A stretch of DNA of 64,000 nucleotides from Bacteroidota bacterium. GTDB taxonomy: Bacteria; Bacteroidota; Bacteroidia; Chitinophagales; Chitinophagaceae. A program made the translations under genes and the position numbers. The stretch is taken from assembly GCA_013288945.1 (NCBI GenBank), contig JABDAZ010000008.1:1-64000 (forward strand). The letters are read 5' to 3'. The notes under the pieces were generated by a model. That model was not told the DNA's origin and did not search any database. It saw only the letters and a list, made by a program, of their open reading frames with translations. Below, in pieces: positions 9,026 to 18,376 of this stretch; position 1 is the first letter of the stretch; each line of letters opens with the position of its first letter.

Positions 9026-10228
9026 TTATTTAATATCTCTCACCGCCACTCCAATTTTCGAATCTGCTGTTCCGTAATACAAAAAATATTTTCCATTGAA
9101 TTGAGCTAAGCCTTCTATAAAACAAACGTGGTTTACTTGTCCGTTTAGTTCATAAGGTTTATCAGGTTTGATAAAATAATTATCTAAACGGTGCAAAATT
9201 TTTGTTGGATCATTTTTATCCAACAACACTTGCGATGCAGCATATGTGCCTTCAGATAGGCTGCTGTCGCCGATTGCAGGAATGTTGCGGCTATTGAACA
9301 TTAATAAAATTCCTTGATTAGTTATCATTGCCGGCGGGCCGGATTCAACCAAATCACTGTCGAATTTTTTTGCCCTTGTTGGAATTACAATTTTTAAATC
9401 CGGCATATTCAACGCTTCGTTTCTTAATGGAACAATTGGTTTTTCATCTTTCATCATTTCTACCGGAAGCCAGTTTATTAAATCATCTGAAGTGGCGCAC
9501 CAGATAAATTGATCGCCCCAATACATCCAATATTTTCCATTAATTTTTGTAGCAATTATTTTTCCATTATTGTATGTTGAAACGACTGAACCAGATTTGG
9601 ACCATTTATTAATATATTTTCCGTTGTATGCTTTTGCAAATACAGAACCTTTTTTTTGCCAGTGTAATAAATCTTTTGAAGTGGCAACAAGCAGCCGCGC
9701 AACTTTGCCATCAAACGCAGTGTACATCATATAATAAACACCGCTGCTATCTTCAACCACGCGCGGATCTTCAATGCCGCCTTGCCATTCGTACTTTTTA
9801 TATTCGTCATTTTCAGGAAATAATACAGGTGCTGCATGCCGCGTAAAGTGAATACCATCGCTGCTTTCAGCCAAACCGATTCTTGATGTGCCGCCGGGCA
9901 AACCAATTTTATCCTGCGCTCTGTAAAGCATAAATATTTTATTATCCTTCACAACAATTGCAGGATTAAAAACATCTTTTTCTTCCCAGAAAACTTTTTT
10001 ATTAATGATTGGATCAATGAAACTATTTGTGCCCGGCGTTAAAATCGGGTTGGCGCTGTCAACTTTTACAAAGCCAAGCAATGCCCAGTTTGTGGATGAA
10101 TCTTTTATTAATGCAGAATCTTTATTTGTGGTTTGCGTTGTATTTTTTTCTGAAATATTATTACTGCAACTGCTGTAAAAAAAAAGTATTAATACAGTTG
10201 AAAGAATAGCAAGTGGATTATTTTTCAT
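9026..10228 (-). CDS. GH130-like beta-propeller lipoprotein (glycoside phosphorylase or hydrolase)
   Basis: The lipoprotein signal peptide has its acceptor Cys at residue 21 (FYSSCSN). The rest fits a five-bladed propeller with GH130 hallmarks: DVFNPAIVVKDNKIFMLYRAQD, SRIGLAESSDGIHFTRH, and GGIEDPRVVEDSSGVYYMMYTAFD, whose acidic residues match catalytic and substrate-binding positions in beta-mannoside phosphorylases. A GH43/GH32-like role is the alternative. The lipoprotein form suggests an outer-membrane or periplasmic location, unlike cytosolic GH130 phosphorylases, so hydrolase activity is possible. No SusCD pair lies next to it. Confidence 0.75.
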   Translation of the reverse strand: MKNNPLAILSTVLILFFYSSCSNNISEKNTTQTTNKDSALIKDSSTNWALLGFVKVDSANPILTPGTNSFIDPIINKKVFWEEKDVFNPAIVVKDNKIFMLYRAQDKIGLPGGTSRIGLAESSDGIHFTRHAAPVLFPENDEYKKYEWQGGIEDPRVVEDSSGVYYMMYTAFDGKVARLLVATSKDLLHWQKKGSVFAKAYNGKYINKWSKSGSVVSTYNNGKIIATKINGKYWMYWGDQFIWCATSDDLINWLPVEMMKDEKPIVPLRNEALNMPDLKIVIPTRAKKFDSDLVESGPPAMITNQGILLMFNSRNIPAIGDSSLSEGTYAASQVLLDKNDPTKILHRLDNYFIKPDKPYELNGQVNHVCFIEGLAQFNGKYFLYYGTADSKIGVAVRDIK

Positions 10229-10498
10229 CGTTAGAAATAATTTAAGGGAAAGATTTTTTATAATTTATTAATGCAGAAAGTTACGCTGATTGTAAGTTTT
10301 GAAGATAATCTTTATTTGGATTTTTTGGATTAATGGATTGTTGGATTATTTTTTGTGAATTTGCGGCGAAGATTTTTAGCGAAGATGCGCAGATTAATAA
10401 AATGAAAATCCTGTAAATTATTAATCTCAAAATCTGAATAAAGAAATGATGTACAAGTGTGCGACGCCAATGAAGTTGAATAGTAATTCTGCTGCTTG
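10229..10498. repeat. Gap containing one REP-like core
   Basis: Between two minus-strand genes there is no open frame. A forward copy of the core GTACAAGTGTGCGACGC lies at 10451-10467, followed by the subfamily flank CAATGAAGTTGAATAG and a CTTGGTAAA end also seen (inverted) near 58800 and 50740. Confidence 0.8.
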
Positions 10499-10508
10499 GT
10501 AAATAAAA

Positions 10509-10540
10509 ATGCTATTAATCTTTTTAAAAATTAATAGCAT
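10509..10540 (-). terminator. Hairpin terminator for the minus-strand gene at 10575-10982
   Basis: ATGCTATTAA (10509-10518) pairs with TTAATAGCAT (10531-10540). Read on the minus strand the stem is followed by TTTTTATTT, the expected U-run. The stem is AT-rich, so efficiency is uncertain. Confidence 0.65.
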
Positions 10541-10574
10541 AAAATATTTTTATTAATTCTGTTTTACAAAACTT

Positions 10575-10982
10575 TTAATCCATGTGCAGCATGTGCAGCA
10601 ACGGATATTCTGAATCATCTTTATCGCCAGATAAATCTTCCTGTGTAAATTCTATATTCACTTTTACCTGCGCTTTTTCTTTAATAATAATATTTGTTTT
10701 TTTTACCTGCTGGTAACCTTTTTTATCAAACTGCAAAGTAACTGCGGTTGATGGAACTTGCCCAAAACTGAAATAACCATCATCGTCTGTAATAGCCTCC
10801 AGCAAAGCGTTTGCGCTTGCTGAAGATGCAGAAACAACAACGCCTGCAACAGGTTTTTTAGTAACGGCATCGGTTACATAACCCTGCAACGGGCCGCTTG
10901 GTTTTCCACTGTTTGCTTTTGCAAAAAAAGCAAGTGGAAAAATTAAAAAAAGAAGGAGTAATTTTTTGTTTGGCATTTTCAT
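10575..10982 (-). CDS. Small secreted CarboxypepD_reg-like domain protein
   Basis: A 135-residue protein with a signal peptide (about residues 1-24, ending FAKANS) and one carboxypeptidase-regulatory-like beta-sandwich (GPLQGYVTDAVTKKPVAGVVVSA, then DDDGYFSFGQVP and a KKGYQQVKK strand). The C-terminal tail is acidic. In Bacteroidota such domains usually sit at the front of TonB-dependent receptors; here the domain is free-standing, so it is probably a small periplasmic protein of unknown role. It starts 20 bases upstream-facing from the nitronate monooxygenase stop, and may be co-transcribed with it. Confidence 0.75.
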   Translation of the reverse strand: MKMPNKKLLLLFLIFPLAFFAKANSGKPSGPLQGYVTDAVTKKPVAGVVVSASSASANALLEAITDDDGYFSFGQVPSTAVTLQFDKKGYQQVKKTNIIIKEKAQVKVNIEFTQEDLSGDKDDSEYPLLHMLHMD

Positions 10983-11001
10983 AAATCAGTTTTTGGCAGT
11001 A

Positions 11002-11883
11002 TTATAATAATGGTTTATTAAGGGCTTCGTTAAATTCGTTCCAAATGTTTTTTACAATTTCTGCGGCTGGTAAAATATCATTTATTAATGCGCTCACCTG
11101 CCCGATTTCCAATTCGCCTTCGTCTAAATTTCCTTCGAACATGCCGCGTTTTGCGCGGCCTCTTCCGAGTAATAATTTTACTTCATCAATTGTTGCGCCG
11201 CGATGTTCGGCTTCAAATATTTCTTTAAAAAAATTATTTCTTAATAAACGTACGGGCGTGAGTTGTTTCATCATCAGCATCGTATCGCCTTCCTGCGATT
11301 GTATAATTCTTTCTTTAAAATTTATATGAGATGATGCTTCTTCACTTGCAACAAACCGGCTTCCTATCTGCACGGCATCGGCGCCCATTATCATTGTGGC
11401 AAGCATTTGTCTTCCTGTAGCAATTCCGCCTGCTGAAATTACAGGAATTTTTACAGATTTACAAACTGAAGGCAGCAAAACCATTGTCGTTGTTTCTTCG
11501 CGCCCGTTGTGGCCGCCGGCTTCAAAGCCTTCCGCTACAACTGCATCGCAGCCTGCATCTTCTGCTTTTTTTGCAAATTTACTGCTGCTGATTACGTGCA
11601 CTACTTTTATTCCTTCTTTTTGTAAAATGCTTGTCCACGTTGAAGGATTGCCGGCAGATGTAAAAACAATTTTTACGCCTTCTTCAATAACAATATTAAT
11701 ATGTGTTTCAATATTGGGAAATAATAAAGGGATATTAACGCCGAAAGGCTTGCTGGTAGCAGCTTTGCAAGCGCGAATATGTTTGCGCAAAACATCAGGA
11801 TACATGCTTCCGCTGCCGATTAACCCCAAACCGCCAGCATTGCTGACTGCACTCGCCAGTCGCCAGCCACTTGCCCAAACCAT
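11002..11883 (-). CDS. Nitronate monooxygenase family FMN enzyme, start codon unclear
   Basis: TIM-barrel flavoenzyme related to 2-nitropropane dioxygenase and FabK. Family motifs are clear: GGLGLIGSGSM, NIPLLFPN, VFTSAGNPSTW, EGFEAGGHNGREETTTM (with the catalytic-site His), ISAGGIATGRQM and GADAVQIGSRF. The first ATG in frame (11883) gives MVWASGWRLAS, but the family N-terminus continues upstream in the same frame: residues NRITNLFGIEIPIIQAG are encoded from 11934 to 11884. No ATG, GTG or TTG occurs in that frame before the stop at 12003. Either a rare start codon is used or the gene lost its start next to a heptamer array. Confidence 0.82.
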   Translation of the reverse strand: MVWASGWRLASAVSNAGGLGLIGSGSMYPDVLRKHIRACKAATSKPFGVNIPLLFPNIETHINIVIEEGVKIVFTSAGNPSTWTSILQKEGIKVVHVISSSKFAKKAEDAGCDAVVAEGFEAGGHNGREETTTMVLLPSVCKSVKIPVISAGGIATGRQMLATMIMGADAVQIGSRFVASEEASSHINFKERIIQSQEGDTMLMMKQLTPVRLLRNNFFKEIFEAEHRGATIDEVKLLLGRGRAKRGMFEGNLDEGELEIGQVSALINDILPAAEIVKNIWNEFNEALNKPLL

Positions 11884-11955
11884 TCCAGCCTGGATGATGG
11901 GAATTTCTATACCAAATAAATTGGTGATGCGGTTGGGAAATGTGGGAATTAGAGA

Positions 11956-12074
11956 GTTATAAATTATGAGTGATGAGTTATGAGTTAATGCAAAAATATT
12001 TCATTTAAATTAGTTTGAGAATAACATGGTAAAGTGTCCCAACATTTATAACCCATAACTTATAACTCATAACT
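11956..12074. repeat. Heptamer array, GTTATGA/ATAACTC family, two arms
   Basis: The left arm (11956-11990) reads GTTATAA, ATTATGA, GTGATGA, GTTATGA, GTTAATG. The right arm (12047-12074) reads TATAACC, CATAACT, TATAACT, CATAACT. It sits between the nucleotidyltransferase and the nitronate monooxygenase and runs up to where the latter's start codon should be. Confidence 0.85.
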
Positions 12075-12078
12075 AATA

Positions 12079-13077
12079 TCAGCTTTCCCCCAAATCAATC
12101 TCTGTATTATCACCAATATTAAGGCTGCGGCTTTCGCCTTTTACTTCTGTGTCGCTGCCGATTAATGAATGTGTGAGCACAATATCATACAGGTTTGCAA
12201 ATGAACCAATAATGGAGTTTTTTACGATGGAATAATTGACAATTGTTTTTTCTCCAATCGCAACGTTTGGGCCGATGATGGAATTTTTTATATCGCATCC
12301 CGGCGCGATGCTTACGGGTTGAATGATGATTGTATTTTCAAATTGATGATCGGGAGAAATATTACTACCAAATTTTTTCAGCAGTTTTGAATTTGAATCC
12401 AGTAAAGTTTCTTTCTTGCCACAATCAAACCAGTTCTGCACTTTAAACGATTGAAACTTTGCGCCATTCTTAATCATGCATTCAATCGCGTCGGTTAAAT
12501 TATATTCGCCGTAACTCGTTAAATGATTTTTTATATTGTTTTCAACACAATTAAAAAGCCCGGACGTTTCGCGGATTAAATAAATGCCAACGAGCGCGAG
12601 GTTTGATTTTGGTATCTGCGGTTTTTCAACAACGCGCGTAATCGTTCCTGATTCATCAATTTCTGCAACGCCAAAATTGCGCGGATCATCAACACGTTTT
12701 ACACCTAAAACAGAACTCGGATTGGCAAGCACTTCTTTAATATCGTATTCGCAAATTGTGTCGCCAAGCACTATAAACAATTCATCGCTGCCCACAATAT
12801 CTTTCGTTAATAAAATGGCGTGGCCAATTCCCTGCCTTTCATTTTGATAAACAAAATGCGCGGTAAGTTGCGGATATTTTTCTTTCACATAATCCTGAAT
12901 TTTTTCGCCGAGATAACCAACAATAAAAATAAATTCATCAATGCCGCCTTCCATTAATTGGTCAACAATTATACTAAGAATGGTTTTACCTGCTAATGGA
13001 ATAAGCGCCTTTGGTTGTGTATATGTATGCGGACGTAACTTAGTGCCTGCGCCGGCAACCGGTATGATTGCTTTCAT
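12079..13077 (-). CDS. Sugar-phosphate nucleotidyltransferase (RmlA/GlmU-like)
   Basis: A cytosolic enzyme that should join a sugar 1-phosphate to a nucleotide (dTDP-, UDP- or GDP-sugar). The N-terminal nucleotide-binding motif is VAGAGTKLRPHT with the catalytic PKALIPLAGK; VLGDTI is the metal-binding region, and GVAEIDESG and EKP follow in family order. The C-terminal third (from about residue 245) has hexapeptide-like repeats (IIGPNVAIG, IVKNSIIGS), suggesting a left-handed beta-helix as in long-form glucose-1-phosphate thymidylyltransferases. The exact sugar is not readable. It is divergent from glyA. Confidence 0.85.
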   Translation of the reverse strand: MKAIIPVAGAGTKLRPHTYTQPKALIPLAGKTILSIIVDQLMEGGIDEFIFIVGYLGEKIQDYVKEKYPQLTAHFVYQNERQGIGHAILLTKDIVGSDELFIVLGDTICEYDIKEVLANPSSVLGVKRVDDPRNFGVAEIDESGTITRVVEKPQIPKSNLALVGIYLIRETSGLFNCVENNIKNHLTSYGEYNLTDAIECMIKNGAKFQSFKVQNWFDCGKKETLLDSNSKLLKKFGSNISPDHQFENTIIIQPVSIAPGCDIKNSIIGPNVAIGEKTIVNYSIVKNSIIGSFANLYDIVLTHSLIGSDTEVKGESRSLNIGDNTEIDLGES

Positions 13078-13092
13078 AATTTGTTTTTAGCA

Positions 13093-13152
13093 AATACGAA
13101 GTACGAAATAAGAATTATAAAATGATTTCGTATTTCTTAATCCGTATTTATT
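13093..13152. repeat. Heptamer array, AATACGA/ATTTCGT family
   Basis: Left arm AATACGA, AGTACGA, AATAAGA (13093-13113). Right arm ATTTCGT, ATTTCTT, AATCCGT, ATTTATT (13125-13152). It sits just upstream of the nucleotidyltransferase start and shares words with the array at 29872-30050. The rest of the gap to 13398 holds only AT-rich sequence. Confidence 0.75.
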
Positions 13153-13398
13153 TCTCGCCTTTAAAAGGTGTGTGAAAATAGGTAATTTTATGGTTTCAAA
13201 CTTCAGTGTTTTTTTTACAAATTGCCGCGTTATATTTTGTTGATTTCGGTTTGCTTTTACTAAAAATTTTTTTTTCTATACATGCTAAGTTTATTAATAA
13301 AATATTTTTTTGATTAATTTTATTAGCCGCGATTTTTATTTTTATTAATAATTGGTTTGAAAAAAATTATTAATAAATATTACACCAATATTTCACAC

Positions 13399-13431
13399 TT
13401 GAGCCATTTAATTATAGTTGCCCTATTTTTG
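13399..13431 (+). promoter_or_regulatory. Bacteroidota-type promoter of glyA, apparently giving a leaderless mRNA
   Basis: The -7 box TATTTTTG (13424-13431) matches TAnnTTTG, and a TTG (13399-13401) sits 22 bases upstream as a -33 element. The glyA ATG is only 4 bases after the box, so transcription would start at or next to the start codon. Confidence 0.65.
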
Positions 13432-13435
13432 CAAA

Positions 13436-14716
13436 ATGGAAAGAGATAATTTAGTTTTTGGCCTTATTAAAAAAGAACTCGAACGCCAGCGCCATGGCAT
13501 CGAATTAATTGCTTCAGAAAATTTTACGTCTTTACAAGTTATTGAAGCAACCGGAAGTGTATTAACGAATAAATATGCTGAAGGTTATCCCGGCAAACGA
13601 TATTATGCAGGTTGCGAAATCGTTGATCAAACAGAGCAGCTTGCCATTGATCGCATCAAACAAATTTTTAACTGTGAATATGCAAATGTGCAGCCACACA
13701 GCGGCGCGCAGGCGAATGGTGCATTAATGCTTTCGATATTGCAACCCGGCGATAAAATACTTGGATTGGATTTGAGCATGGGCGGGCATTTAACGCATGG
13801 ATCGCATGTAAATTTTTCGGGTAAATTATACCAGCCGTTTTTTTATGGCGTTAAAAAAGAAACGGGTTTGGTTGACTATGAAATGATGGAAACTGTTGCC
13901 AAAAAAGAAAAACCAAAATTAATAATCTGCGGCGCTTCTGCCTACAGCCGCGATTGGGATTATGCAAGAATAAGAAAAATTGCAGATGAAGTTGGCGCTT
14001 TTGTAATGTGTGATATGGCGCATCCTGCAGGATTAATCGCAAAAAATTTATTAAGCTCTCCATTTGAACATTGCCATTTTGTAACATCAACAACGCACAA
14101 AACTTTGCGCGGACCGCGTGGTGGAATTATATTAATGAAGAAAGATTTTGATAACCCATTTGGTTTGAAAGATGTGAAAGGAAATATCCGCCCGATGAGT
14201 AATCTGATTGATATGGCGGTTTTTCCCGGAACACAGGGCGGCCCGCTTGAACACGTAATAGCCGCCAAGGCTGTGGCATTCGGCGAAATATTAAGCGATG
14301 AATTTACGGATTACGCAATGCAGGTTATTAAAAATGCGCAGGCAATGGCGAAAGCATTTGTTGATAAAGGTTATCAATTAATAAGCAATGGAACCGACAA
14401 TCATTTAATGCTGATCGATTTGAGAAATAAAAATATCAGCGGTAAAAAAGCAGAGCAGGTTTTAGTACAAGCTGATATTACATTGAATAAAAACATGGTT
14501 CCGTTTGATGATAAAAGTGCATTTGTAACTTCCGGCATTCGCGTTGGAACGCCGGCCGTTACTTCGCGCGGAATGAAAGAGGAACACATGCAGTTTATTG
14601 TAAACGCAGTTGATAATGTATTAATGAATGCCGATGATCAAATGCTGATTGGTGAAGTAAGAAAACAGGTGAATGAATTTATGGGGCAGTTTATTTTGTA
14701 TCCCGAACTTGGGTAG
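13436..14716 (+). CDS. glyA: Serine hydroxymethyltransferase
   Basis: Converts serine and tetrahydrofolate to glycine and 5,10-methylene-THF with PLP in the cytosol. The family landmarks are present: [17 protein letters not shown] near the N-terminus, [14 protein letters not shown], the PLP lysine K222 in [13 protein letters not shown], and the C-terminal [11 protein letters not shown]. Length 426 residues is normal. The frame extends upstream to a TTG at 13418, but ATG 13436 (MERDNLVF) is chosen because the upstream part overlaps the promoter box and the family starts here. A DUF4293 gene follows 62 bases later. Confidence 0.95.
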   Translation: MERDNLVFGLIKKELERQRHGIELIASENFTSLQVIEATGSVLTNKYAEGYPGKRYYAGCEIVDQTEQLAIDRIKQIFNCEYANVQPHSGAQANGALMLSILQPGDKILGLDLSMGGHLTHGSHVNFSGKLYQPFFYGVKKETGLVDYEMMETVAKKEKPKLIICGASAYSRDWDYARIRKIADEVGAFVMCDMAHPAGLIAKNLLSSPFEHCHFVTSTTHKTLRGPRGGIILMKKDFDNPFGLKDVKGNIRPMSNLIDMAVFPGTQGGPLEHVIAAKAVAFGEILSDEFTDYAMQVIKNAQAMAKAFVDKGYQLISNGTDNHLMLIDLRNKNISGKKAEQVLVQADITLNKNMVPFDDKSAFVTSGIRVGTPAVTSRGMKEEHMQFIVNAVDNVLMNADDQMLIGEVRKQVNEFMGQFILYPELG

Positions 14717-14719
14717 GTA

Positions 14720-14756
14720 AATGGTGAATGTTTTTTTAATCATTCACGATTAACAA
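14720..14756 (+). repeat. Short inverted repeat, GTGAATG words
   Basis: GGTGAATG pairs with CATTCACG across a T-rich loop directly after glyA. It may act as a weak terminator and shares its word with arrays near 33125 and 53883. Confidence 0.5.
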
Positions 14757-14778
14757 AGAGATTTTTAAAAATAAAAAA

Positions 14779-15204
14779 ATGCTACAAAGAATACAAACGA
14801 TATGGTTATTGCTGGCGGCGGCTTGCGGGTTTTCGATGTATAAAGTTTCCATCTTTGAAGCGGCGCTGGCTAATAATGTTATTTATAAATTATCTGCAAC
14901 AGAAAGCCTTTTATTATTTGCAGTATTAATGAGCGTTGCATGCCTTTCATTAATTGCCATTTTTTTATTTAAGAATCGTCCGCTGCAAAGTAAAATTGTT
15001 CTTATTTCAATTTTACTTTCAATCGCTGCAATCGCATTGGAAGTTTGGCAAATAGAAAAATATAAATCATCAGCAACGATAACAAAAGGAACTTACGAAT
15101 TCGGCGGATTGCTTCCAATTGTAATGACCATCTTTTTAATTCTCGCCGCAAGAGGAATCAGGAAAGATGAAAAGTTGGTGAAGAGTTTGGACCGGCTGAG
15201 ATAA
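14779..15204 (+). CDS. DUF4293-type integral membrane protein
   Basis: A 141-residue inner-membrane protein with four hydrophobic segments (about residues 7-23, 44-63, 72-90 and 108-125) and the conserved start MLQRIQTIWLLLA, which is typical of DUF4293 proteins of Bacteroidota. The function is unknown. It follows glyA closely and could be in the same transcript. The C-terminus is basic and cytoplasmic by the positive-inside rule. Confidence 0.8.
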   Translation: MLQRIQTIWLLLAAACGFSMYKVSIFEAALANNVIYKLSATESLLLFAVLMSVACLSLIAIFLFKNRPLQSKIVLISILLSIAAIALEVWQIEKYKSSATITKGTYEFGGLLPIVMTIFLILAARGIRKDEKLVKSLDRLR

Positions 15205-15206
15205 GC

Positions 15207-15283
15207 ATAAAGTATAAAGTATTAGCTATAAAGTATTTTAAATAACTTATAGTTCATACTTCATAACTTATACTTCATACTTA
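15207..15283. repeat. Heptamer array, ATAAAGT/ATACTTC family, two arms
   Basis: Left arm ATAAAGT, ATAAAGT, ATTAGCT, ATAAAGT (15207-15234). Right arm ATAACTT, ATAGTTC, ATACTTC, ATAACTT, ATACTTC, ATACTTA (15242-15283). It lies between two convergent genes and contains the stop codon of uvrA paralogue 1 (minus strand). Confidence 0.87.
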
Positions 15284-18094
15284 AATAAATTTTCCCGTAA
15301 AACTTTCTTTCACTTTTTTTAATCCGGCTGGAACGCCTGCGTACACTAGGTTTCCGCCAGCATCGCCTGCTTCGGGGCCTAGATCAATTATCCAATCTGC
15401 ACTTTTTATAACATCTGTATTGTGTTCAATTACTAAAATAGAATGTCCCTGTTCTATTAATGCGTTGAAAGAGTTGAGTAATTTTTTTATATCGTGAAAA
15501 TGCAAACCAGTTGTTGGCTCATCAAAAATAAAAAGTATGTGACCTTGCGCTTTTCCTTTTCCTAAAAACGATGCAAGCTTTACGCGCTGCGCTTCTCCGC
15601 CGGATAATGTGTCGGATGATTGCCCGAGTTTTACATATCCCAAACCTACATCACTTAATGGTTTTATTTTTTGAATGATATCTTTTTCATCTTTAAAAAA
15701 TTCCAAAGATTCATCCACACTCATTTCTAAAACACCATAAATACTTTTGTTGTTATACGTGACTTCAAGCACTTCATCTTTAAATCTTTTTCCGTTGCAT
15801 ACTTCGCAGGTTAAATGTACATCGGCGAGAAATTGCATTTCAACAACCTGTTCGCCTTCGCCTTTGCATGCATCGCAACGCCCGCCATCCACATTAAAAG
15901 AAAAATGTTTTGGCATAAAGCCGCGTACTTTACTTAGTGGTTGTTTGGAATACAACTCCCTGATTTCATCATACGCTTTAATGTATGTAACGGGATTGCT
16001 TCTTGACGATTTACCAATCGGGTTTTGATCAACCATTTCAACCTGTGAAATATAATCGATGTCGCCTGTTAATGCTTTATGAATGCCAACCTTATCACCA
16101 AACTCACCTTTCAATTTATTTAATGCAGGATATAAAATTTGTTTTACCAAAGTTGTTTTGCCGCTTCCGCTAACGCCACTTACGACACATAAAACATCTA
16201 AAGGAAATTGAACGGTAATATTTTTTAAATTATTCTGCCGGGCGCCTTCTACATTAATAAATCGTTTTGATTTACGGATTGTTTTTGGCGGATCAATTTT
16301 TAATTCTCCTTTTAAATATTTTCCGGTTAAACTTTTTGGATTATTAATAAGCTCATCATAATTGCCAACAGCAACAACTTCGCCACCAAGATGGCTTGCG
16401 AGCGGGCCCATATCAATAATATAATCTGCTTCGCGCATCATCATTTCATCGTGCTCAACAACAACAACGGTGTTTCCTAAATCGCGCAATTCTTTTAATA
16501 CGCGTATTAATCTTTCTGTATCGCGCGAGTGCAAACCAATTGATGGTTCATCTAAAATATATAATGAATTGGTGAGATTGCTTCCGAGAGAACGTGTTAA
16601 TTGTATGCGCTGGCTTTCTCCACCGCTTAATGAATTTGCCAAACGGTTTAAGGTAAGATACACCAAACCAACGTCCATCAAGGTTTGCAGGCGGTTTTTG
16701 ATTTCTATTAATATACGTTTTGCAACCTGTGTATCGTAGTCACTTAGTACTAGTTTGTTGAACCAGTCCTGCAAAATACTGATTGGCATTTCGCACAATT
16801 CGCCAATATTTTTTTCGCCAATTTTTACATACAATGCCTCTTTGCGTAAACGATAACCTTTGCAATCCGGGCAATCTGTTCTTCCGCGATAGCGCGATAA
16901 TAAAACGCGGTATTGCACTTTATATAAATTGCGTTCCACTTCATCAAAAAATCCATTAATGCCATGCACATCGCCGTGGCCTTTCCATAAAGTTTCGTAT
17001 TCTTTTTTCGTCAAATCCATAATTGGTTTATGGATTGGGAAATCAAATTTTTTTGCGCCTTTAATAAACTGTTCTTTCCACCAGATTAATTTTTCGCCTT
17101 TCCAAGGAGCAACGGCGCCTTCATAGACACTTAATTGCTTATCGGGAATTACCAAATCAGAATCTATTCCTAAAACCTGGCTAAAACCTTCACAAGTTGG
17201 GCACGCGCCAAAGGGATTATTAAATGAAAATAAATTGGGAACCGGTTCTTCAAACTGAATTCCGTCTAACTCAAATTTGTTAGAGAAATGAAGTGTTTTA
17301 TCGCCATTTATTTCAATTATCATTTCACCTTCGCCTTCATAAAAAGCAGTGCCGACAGAATCCGCGAGCCTGTGCAAATCATCTTCATCAAATTTTTTCG
17401 CTACCAAACGATCAACAAGAATGTACGATGTAGGATGCGAAATGTCAGATGTAAAATCTTTATCTTCCAACAAATCTTCTATGCGTAAAGTTTCTTTATT
17501 AATATACAATCTTGAAAAACCTTTCTGCAATAAAATATTTAATTCTTCTGCAGGCTTGCGGTTTTTTTGTTGTTTGAATGGAACAAGGATTAATACTTTA
17601 TCGCCTTCTTTTAATTTATTAATAGCATCCACAACATCTTTTACATCATCTTTTTTTACTTCGCGGCCAGAGATAGGAGAAATAGTTTTTCCTGCGCGCG
17701 CAAATAATAAACGCAGGTAATCATAAATCTCCGTCATGCTGCCAACGGTGCTGCGCGGCGTTCTTGTAATTACTTTTTGTTCAATCGCAATGGCCGGGCA
17801 AAGGCCTTTAATAAAATCAACATCAGGTTTGTTCATGCGCGCCATAAACTGACGTGCATAAGCGCTCAGGCTTTCTGCATAGCGGCGCTGGCCCTCTGCA
17901 AATAAAGTATCGATCGTTAATGAAGATTTTCCTGAACCTGAAACGCCGGTTACAACTATTAATTTATTGCGCGGAATTTCAACCGTAACATTTTTAAGGT
18001 TGTGCGTTCTGGCTCCTTTTATATATATAGCGTCTTTGGAATTTACTGTCGCGGTTTTTTTTGCTGCAGCTTTAGCTTTTGTAGATACACCCAT
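15281..18094 (-). CDS. uvrA: Excinuclease ABC subunit A, paralogue 1
   Basis: DNA-damage recognition ATPase of nucleotide excision repair. Both ABC modules are complete: Walker [10 protein letters not shown] (residues 50-58) and GVSGSGKTT (about 645), two LSGGE signatures, and both Walker B regions ([18 protein letters not shown]). Zinc modules CPTCEG, CPDCKG and [10 protein letters not shown] are present. The first about 20 residues are an Ala/Lys-rich extension. Residues about 213-224 ([10 protein letters not shown]) are encoded by a heptamer run and look like an insertion. A second uvrA lies at 50918-53791; this one is the more divergent, so it may be the UvrA2-like form, although the UvrB-contact region seems retained. 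Confidence 0.92.
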   Translation of the reverse strand: MGVSTKAKAAAKKTATVNSKDAIYIKGARTHNLKNVTVEIPRNKLIVVTGVSGSGKSSLTIDTLFAEGQRRYAESLSAYARQFMARMNKPDVDFIKGLCPAIAIEQKVITRTPRSTVGSMTEIYDYLRLLFARAGKTISPISGREVKKDDVKDVVDAINKLKEGDKVLILVPFKQQKNRKPAEELNILLQKGFSRLYINKETLRIEDLLEDKDFTSDISHPTSYILVDRLVAKKFDEDDLHRLADSVGTAFYEGEGEMIIEINGDKTLHFSNKFELDGIQFEEPVPNLFSFNNPFGACPTCEGFSQVLGIDSDLVIPDKQLSVYEGAVAPWKGEKLIWWKEQFIKGAKKFDFPIHKPIMDLTKKEYETLWKGHGDVHGINGFFDEVERNLYKVQYRVLLSRYRGRTDCPDCKGYRLRKEALYVKIGEKNIGELCEMPISILQDWFNKLVLSDYDTQVAKRILIEIKNRLQTLMDVGLVYLTLNRLANSLSGGESQRIQLTRSLGSNLTNSLYILDEPSIGLHSRDTERLIRVLKELRDLGNTVVVVEHDEMMMREADYIIDMGPLASHLGGEVVAVGNYDELINNPKSLTGKYLKGELKIDPPKTIRKSKRFINVEGARQNNLKNITVQFPLDVLCVVSGVSGSGKTTLVKQILYPALNKLKGEFGDKVGIHKALTGDIDYISQVEMVDQNPIGKSSRSNPVTYIKAYDEIRELYSKQPLSKVRGFMPKHFSFNVDGGRCDACKGEGEQVVEMQFLADVHLTCEVCNGKRFKDEVLEVTYNNKSIYGVLEMSVDESLEFFKDEKDIIQKIKPLSDVGLGYVKLGQSSDTLSGGEAQRVKLASFLGKGKAQGHILFIFDEPTTGLHFHDIKKLLNSFNALIEQGHSILVIEHNTDVIKSADWIIDLGPEAGDAGGNLVYAGVPAGLKKVKESFTGKFI
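17423..17457. repeat. Heptamer run inside uvrA paralogue 1
   Basis: Five consecutive 7-mers on the plus strand: GTACGAT, GTAGGAT, GCGAAAT, GTCAGAT, GTAAAAT. They match the intergenic words near 31707 and 55550 and encode residues [10 protein letters not shown] on the minus strand without breaking the frame. Confidence 0.75.
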
Positions 18095-18104
18095 AATTAT
18101 AAAA

Positions 18105-18112
18105 CAAATTTA
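18105..18112 (-). promoter_or_regulatory. Possible -7 box for uvrA paralogue 1
   Basis: CAAATTTA on the plus strand is TAAATTTG (TAnnTTTG) on the minus strand, 10 bases from the uvrA ATG. No convincing -33 TTG is visible, so this is tentative. Confidence 0.4.
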
Positions 18113-18187
18113 TAAGAATTAGGTTGTATTAAATTACATGCCCATCCTGTAATTTTTTTCTTAAAAAGAAATAAAAAATAATTTTTT

Positions 18188-18227
18188 TTTGGAAAATGAT
18201 TTTATTTCAAAAAATTCTCTATCTTTA
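18188..18227 (+). promoter_or_regulatory. Possible promoter of the sigma-factor gene
   Basis: TTTGG at 18188-18192 and TATCTTTA at 18220-18227 resemble the -33 and -7 elements, with the final G replaced by A. It would give a leader of about 140 bases that is unusually rich in C and A compared with the surroundings. Confidence 0.4.
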
Positions 18228-18376
18228 ATTTCTTATTCGCACACTATTAATAAACTAAAACTCATTTCGCCTATCGACCTATCACTTCTACACTAAACAC
18301 CGAAAAACCAAACCATCAATTTTTTTTTAAATCCAGACATATATATCCTATCACCTTCAAAAACCCGTAGAAGTTT

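Noticed and set aside
13156-13398. A tRNA or small RNA gene in the gap before glyA
   Set aside because: No cloverleaf, no T-loop GTTCRA motif and no stable hairpin with a U-run were found by eye.
15747-17720. Several plus-strand frames inside uvrA paralogue 1
   Set aside because: They are shadows of a strongly conserved gene; codon pattern supports the minus strand only.
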